Shown one piece after another: positions 59,401 through 64,000 of a DNA stretch of 64,000 bases. Location: contig JASWHV010000005.1 of the NCBI GenBank assembly GCA_030760725.1, forward strand, positions 86,744,622-86,808,621, given 5' to 3'. Position 1 is the first letter of the stretch. The number at the start of each line of letters is the position of its first letter. The notes under the pieces were generated by a model. The model saw only the letters and a list, made by a program, of their open reading frames with translations, had not been told where the DNA came from and searched no databases. The position numbers and the translations under genes are program-made. Source of the stretch: Neostapfia colusana. Lineage: Eukaryota > Streptophyta > Magnoliopsida > Poales > Poaceae.

Positions 59401-60807
59401 CTCCGTGGAAGTCCGGCAGCGTCGCCCGGGGTCTCCAGCCCTCAAAAGCTTGTGCCGACGAGCCCTACAGCACCAGGGTACCTCTAGGTGGGTCGACACG
59501 ACCTCAAAGTGGCTCGGGAATGGCTGGAAATGGGTTGTCGCCGTGCGACCAAATGGGTCCGCCGGAAAAGTGATCGGTAGACCTCAAAATACGTCGCCCC
59601 AAAGGGTTTTCATGCGACGAATGCTTAAGAGAATATGATCGCCGGCTAGTCCAGCTCCTACGTGCAAAGTTTGACGAGCTAAGAACGAATAGAAGTGGAG
59701 AATTTTGGATTTCCATACCGGATGCTCGGATTGACATCGCCGGAGCAAAACTTTGAAATTCGCCGGCGATGCTTCACGGTATGGCCTGAGCTTGGGCTGA
59801 GAGCAGCACCGCACCCGTGCGCGTCCGAAGGTGTGATCGCTCGGCCGTGAAACCCGTTGTGGAGGGCTGTCCACGAGCGCCCGATCACTTTCTCGGCTTA
59901 GGTCGTCGCGGCGGCGGTTGTTCTCGGGCAATGGAGGCCGCAGCTCGCTGGCTTGCGGGTCAGGGAGGTGGAGGCCGAGCTCGCGGTGATGTTTAGCAGC
60001 TCAGGGGGGAAAAAGCGCGGTGGTTTTGCCGATCTTACGATCGGACCGAGAGCGGAGGGGAAGAACGGCTGCCGTTCGTGCGCTCGCGAGGGGGGAAGCA
60101 TAACTGAGCCTCTTGCCCGGCTGAGGGGACGTGAGCACAGGGATTAGCACGAGGGAACCGCCTCGGTGGTCAGCGCATGGGGGAAGGCAGCAGGAGGTGG
60201 CGCCGGTAAGCACCTCGGTGGCTCCCGTGAGCTGTTCGGGAAAATCTCCCACTGAGGCTAAGACTTAGGGTGCAAGGCTCCTCCTTTAGCTCTATGACCT
60301 GTGGGTCCCACCCCCCATTTCTTCACCAAATATCTTCTCAAGCTGATCTTTTCACTCCCCAAAATGCTAAGTTTTAAAAAGGTGGGCTAGAATTTGAATT
60401 CTTCAATTTCAGTTTGAATTTGCAAGATTAAATCTGAATTTGGTTTAGAATTTGCAATTTCTTCTTTTTAGCTCTCTTTTGAGCCCACCCTACAAATGGA
60501 AAGTTGGTGAGCAAACCTTTTCCCTATAATTCCAACTGTAGGGCTGCATGTTTATTCAAAGTTTTTGGGTCACCATATGTGTGAACTTTGAATTTCAAAT
60601 CTGAATTTTAAACTTACATGCAAAGAGGTATTTAACTCCTTATTGGTTCAACACTTTTAAATAAAAAGGTGAGCCTCATGTTGGATGTTCATCCATGTAT
60701 TACCTTGCATGAAGAAAAGTTTTAGCAAGTCCCATTTTTCCTGTCATTGCCACACATATGAACTCAAACCATAGTTTTTATTCATACACATTTTTGGGAC
60801 TTTTACA
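56450..60807 (-). repeat. Solo LTR of a D-related family with attached PBS copies, minus strand
   Basis: 4358 bp flanked by TSD TCATT (56445-56449, 60808-60812). Reverse-complemented it begins TGTAAAAGTCCCAAAAA. The usual LTR end (GTCTCA, complement of 56491 onward) is followed by about 40 extra bases holding two copies of TGGTATCAGAGCTGTTACA before the TSD. The GC-rich core (59100-60250) and the shared 3' half (CGTCGCTCGCGG, CTTCCGC, terminal hairpin) mark it as D-like but of another subfamily. Confidence 0.88.
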
Positions 60808-62534
60808 TCATTGCATCTTGAGTAAAGTTTATGCATGATAATTGATTGCTGTGAACCCTGTATATGCGTGATCGTGAGTTGAAGGACAAGCTCAGGGAGC
60901 TACCTACGAAGGACTACAGCACCAGAACATCGAGACACAAGAACAACTAGAGCCGCAAGAACAAGGCAAGTGCTCCTTGACCATATTGATCCCATGATTT
61001 GGAAAAACTGTTTTGTTTGCGAAAACTGTGAATGCTTGAGTCAACTTGATGGGAAACCCTTTGATAGGAGATTACTAGTTTTGTTAACTTTTCACCGGGA
61101 AAGTTAATGAGTTGGGTATGGTTTTTGCTTTTTTGCTTCGCCGAGTCCATGGGATATGGGAAGCGAGATAGATGTGTCTAGCTAACTGCACTCATAAGAA
61201 TAATGAGAAACTGATGTTGTTAATAAACATGAATCAGAGGAAGATCTAGGCAAGTCTGGTTTGTGAATGAGGTAGAATGAGATGGTGGTTACTTGCCGTA
61301 GATTTAAGGACCGGTTCATGCGAGCACATGCCAGGAATACAGTGCCACCACAAGGCCAAGTATGGGTGCGGCTTAGCTGAGTAATTAGGTAAGTAGCTAG
61401 ATTGTTATGGACCGTGGAAGGCGCGGGGAATGGGAGTCGAGTGAGGACTGCCCTGGGAACTGCATTTCACAAGAGGGGGCCCGTAGGTGGAAAAATTGGA
61501 GATTCTAGCCTGCTGGTGTAATCTTAGTGAGTCCATACATCTAGTAGCCCCTTTGTAAAGGCTATTTTATGATCTCTTGACCATACACCGACGGTTGTGT
61601 ACTGGTATAATGGAGGTTCTGCATTCGCCGACGGGTGACAAAATCACAAACTTGTGGGTAAAGTGGTGCCACCTCTGCAGAGTCTAAAACTATCATGATA
61701 GTCGTGCTTACGGTCACAAGCGCCTGGCCAACTTCCATGATTAGTTGGGATGGTCTTTGGGATGGTTTGGATGGTATTTGGTTATGTTTTGGTCTTTGTA
61801 TTTGGTTTTTGGGACTGTTGAGTCCGGGTAATGAGATTGGTTGCATGACTGTTGAGTCATGGCAATGGGCATTGGTCTCGGTATGCGATGGAATTGAATA
61901 TGAGATGAAATGGTAGTGAATGCGAGATGGTATTCATGAGCATGAGAAAAAGTTGAGAAAGATTAATGTCTGGAGGAGACATGAAAAGTGGTAAATCATG
62001 ATGGAGGTATGTTGATGTTTAAATACATGTTGGGATTTCATTCACTTAAAGCTAGTTGCTGTTTTTATCGTGTTTTGAGAAATAAGCTATGCTTTTTTTG
62101 ATAAGCCTTTTTATACCTGCCTTGCTGTGAGCTACATATCATATTTTCCCGCACTTGCTGAGTACATCATGTACTCAAACTTGCATTATTACTTCATCAT
62201 CAGCAACAGGAGAGGAGTACTATGAAGACCACGTGGAGTATTAGGCGTGTAATCTATCCTCAACCTTGCCTGGTGGAGTAGAGATGGAGCCGCTGCTGCT
62301 GCTTAGTTTGCTTCCGCACTAGTTAGAACACTTCCGCTGCTAGAATAGATTAGAGACTTCCACTGCAACAAAGATTGATGTAATAAAGTACTTGAATATA
62401 TTCATTCTTGGTTATATATATTATGAATTTAGTTTATGGATTATATGTGTATGTGTGATGAACATCCTGGGCACACATATGCATCAGTCTCGGTTCCGGG
62501 AGGTTTCCTCTCAGAACCAGGGCGTCACAGTTAA

Positions 62535-62799
62535 ATCATAGTAGCTTGAATAGGAGTGGCGTGTTGAATTTTTTTATGATTGCTTGTGTTTGTGTGCTTG
62601 AGTGTGAGTTGTGGGACACTTCTACGAATATCCACATCCACACATAGTAGAGAGATGTGAGATGTTTCGGCATGTGTCCACAACCTCGTATAGGCTTATA
62701 TTAATAGAAGAAGATATTTAGTTCATACTCTTTGATGCATATAGTTGGGGGGATCAATCTAAACTTATCTTTCCTATTCAACCCAACTCTCTCTCACAG
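62535..62799 (+). other. 5' leader of element E2, right part
   Basis: It continues E2 after the element E insertion and is collinear with 50175-50418 of E. It ends in CTCTCTCTCACAG before the gag ATG. No ORF. Confidence 0.75.
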
Positions 62800-63599
62800 A
62801 TGGCGAGGGAAAATGCCAGCCTCCAAAGGAGGAACGTTCTTGGCCACCCTGAACCACAAGAGGATGGCAACGTTGAAGTTCCTGAAAATGCCAACCCCGG
62901 GACTGGTGCAAACAATCTTGAACGATTGATGGCTATGCAGAACCAGCTCATGCAAACTATGATCCAAATATTGGGTCAGCTGCAAGCCAACAACAACAAC
63001 AACCCTAACCCTGTTCCTGCACCACCACCGCCACCACCGCCGGCTCACAACAGATTGGGAGAGTTCATGAGGACTCGACCGCCTACTGTTGCACAAGCTA
63101 ATGATCCCATGGAGGCTGATGATTGGCTGAAATCCATGCAAAAGAAGCTTGCTATTGATCAGTGAAATGATCTGGAGAAAGTTCTCTTCGCATCGCACCA
63201 ACTTATGGGAGCAGCCGCTGACTGGTGGGACGCTCTTTGCAATGCTCATGACAACCAGGAGACTATCACTTGGGCTGAATTCAAGGAGAGTTTCCGCTCT
63301 CATTACATCCCTGCTGGAGTCATGATGCTTAAAAGGCAAGAGTTTGAAGGTCTCCGCCAAGGAAGGAAGAGCGTGAATGAGTACCTCAACAAGTTCACGC
63401 AGCTGTAAAGGTATGCTCCCGAGGACGTCAACTCGGATCAAAGTAAACAATACTTGTTCATGAGAGGATTGAACAATGAGATCCAAGTACAATTGCTCAA
63501 CAATGACTATGCAAACTTCCAGAAGCTCGTTGACAAAGCTATAGTGGTTGAGAGCAAGATCCGTGAGATCGAGCAAGAGGGCAAGAGGAAGATGCCATA
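62800..63599 (+). pseudogene. Element E2 gag, N-terminal two thirds (broken)
   Basis: ATG at 62800 (MARENASLQRRN). The same frame stays coding-like to 63599, with stops at TGA 63163 and TAA 63406. Segments match E gag: LERLMAMQNQLMQTM, PAPPPPPPP, ANDPMEADDWLKSM, SHYIPAGVMMLKRQEF, FMRGLNNEIQVQLL, VVESKIREIEQEGKRK. It is cut at 63600 by LTR G before the zinc knuckle. It serves as an internal reference for the E copy, since codon 63520 is CAG where E has TAG. Confidence 0.85.
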
Positions 63600-64000
63600 T
63601 GTAAGGGCCTCAGTTTTTGACACATGTTTAAAGTGTTCATCACCACACCACACATCTCATTTGAAGAAAGTTGATGAACACATTTGAATAGCAAGTAACC
63701 ATTATCAACATGATCATTAGAGAACAAACTCACACAATGCAAAAGTGGCATTTCCCACATGCATCAACTAGGGGCTGGACATATGAAAAACTCCTACACC
63801 TTGCTAGGGATGTCCATGCAAAGTTTCACCCAAATTTAAAACATTTTTGAGATATTTTTGGGTATAGCTAGAAAGAGGGTGGTTTGAACTCAACTTCAAA
63901 TTCAAACTGTTTTTACCCCATGAATTCAAAAGTGGGAGGCATAGTCTTACTCAGCACATTTTTGTGAGCTCACACACCAATTTTCACTCCATTAGGAGTT
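63600..64000 (+). repeat. LTR G, start only (C-related family)
   Basis: It starts TGTAAGGGCCTCAG inside E2 gag. The layout follows the start of the C LTR (AAGTGTTCAT, GAACAC, AGCAAGTAA, GATCATTAGAGA, then CAGCACATTTTTGTGAG and CACCAATTTTCA), but sequence identity is moderate. It runs off the window. Confidence 0.75.

Larger units (their letters stand above)
46565..62529 (+). mobile_element. Element E: complete-ended Tekay-like chromovirus nested in E2
   Basis: Ends TGTGACACCCTC to GGGCGTCACA, flanked by TSD GTTAA (46560-46564, 62530-62534). 5' LTR 46565-49855, repeated PBS region, gag, pol with chromodomain, 3' LTR 54922-62529 enlarged by a solo LTR (56450-60807). Without that insertion and its extra TCATT the element is about 11.6 kb. 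Coding regions are disabled: protease Asp to Tyr, RT IDD to IDN, integrase first Asp to Gly, and several stops. E and E2 belong to closely related families. Confidence 0.93.
54922..62529 (+). repeat. 3' LTR of element E (interrupted)
   Basis: Two pieces, 54922-56449 and 60808-62529, collinear with 46565-49855, separated by a minus-strand solo LTR. G-box array 55075-55800, TATA 55989-55996, AATAAA 62382-62387. It is followed by the TSD GTTAA and the E2 leader. Confidence 0.93.

Noticed and set aside
59092..60252. GC-rich ORF cluster as a host exon
   Set aside because: It falls within the minus-strand solo LTR 56450-60807 at the position of the LTR GC-rich core; frames differ from those in D.

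Overview
This is plant nuclear DNA, very probably from a grass (Poaceae). I find no host protein-coding gene. Apart from a piece of plastid DNA at the left edge, essentially everything is Ty3/gypsy LTR retrotransposon sequence with unusually long LTRs (2.7-4.4 kb). The grass assignment rests on the plastid rrn16/trnV sequence, an Au-type tRNA-derived SINE, and the mix of Tekay-like chromoviruses with a Tat-type element. These assignments come from recognition of family features, not from a database search.

Layout. 1-~1200: plastid insertion (NUPT) with the 5' half of 16S rRNA, its promoter and trnV-GAC, all on the minus strand. ~1200-5918: element A, a Tat-lineage element on the minus strand (archaeal-type RNase H plus integrase, with a coiled-coil ORF antisense to pol). 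5919-39416: an LTR called E3, split into three pieces by later insertions. The first is element C (6310-33978), a Tekay-like element whose second LTR is itself split by element D (15894-30414). The second is a minus-strand solo LTR of the D family (34710-38790). 39417-43032: element F, a minus-strand gypsy pol, probably CRM-like. 43033 onward: element E2. Its 5' leader received the complete element E (46565-62529), and E's 3' LTR received another D-family solo LTR (56450-60807). E2 gag resumes at 62535 and is cut at 63600 by a C-related LTR (G), which runs off the window.

The insertion order can be read from target-site duplications (TSDs): TTGGA for D, ACACC and TCATT for the two solo LTRs, GTTAA for E, and a 15-bp duplication for the SINE. 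The longest chain is A > E3 > F > E2 > E > solo LTR, six layers.

D is the youngest-looking full element. Its LTRs are 4135 and 4129 bp and nearly identical, and pol is broken by one nonsense codon. A, C, E, E2 and F carry multiple stops, frameshifts or lost catalytic residues.

Most unusual observations: (1) a run of about ten consecutive RNA hairpins after the primer-binding site, conserved between C and D, a candidate packaging or dimerisation region; (2) arrays of 13-14 G-box (CACGTG) repeats just upstream of the TATA box in the E and E2 LTRs; (3) a SINE that landed on the gag start codon of D, duplicated it and left the frame open; (4) duplicated primer-binding sites in E and in one solo LTR.
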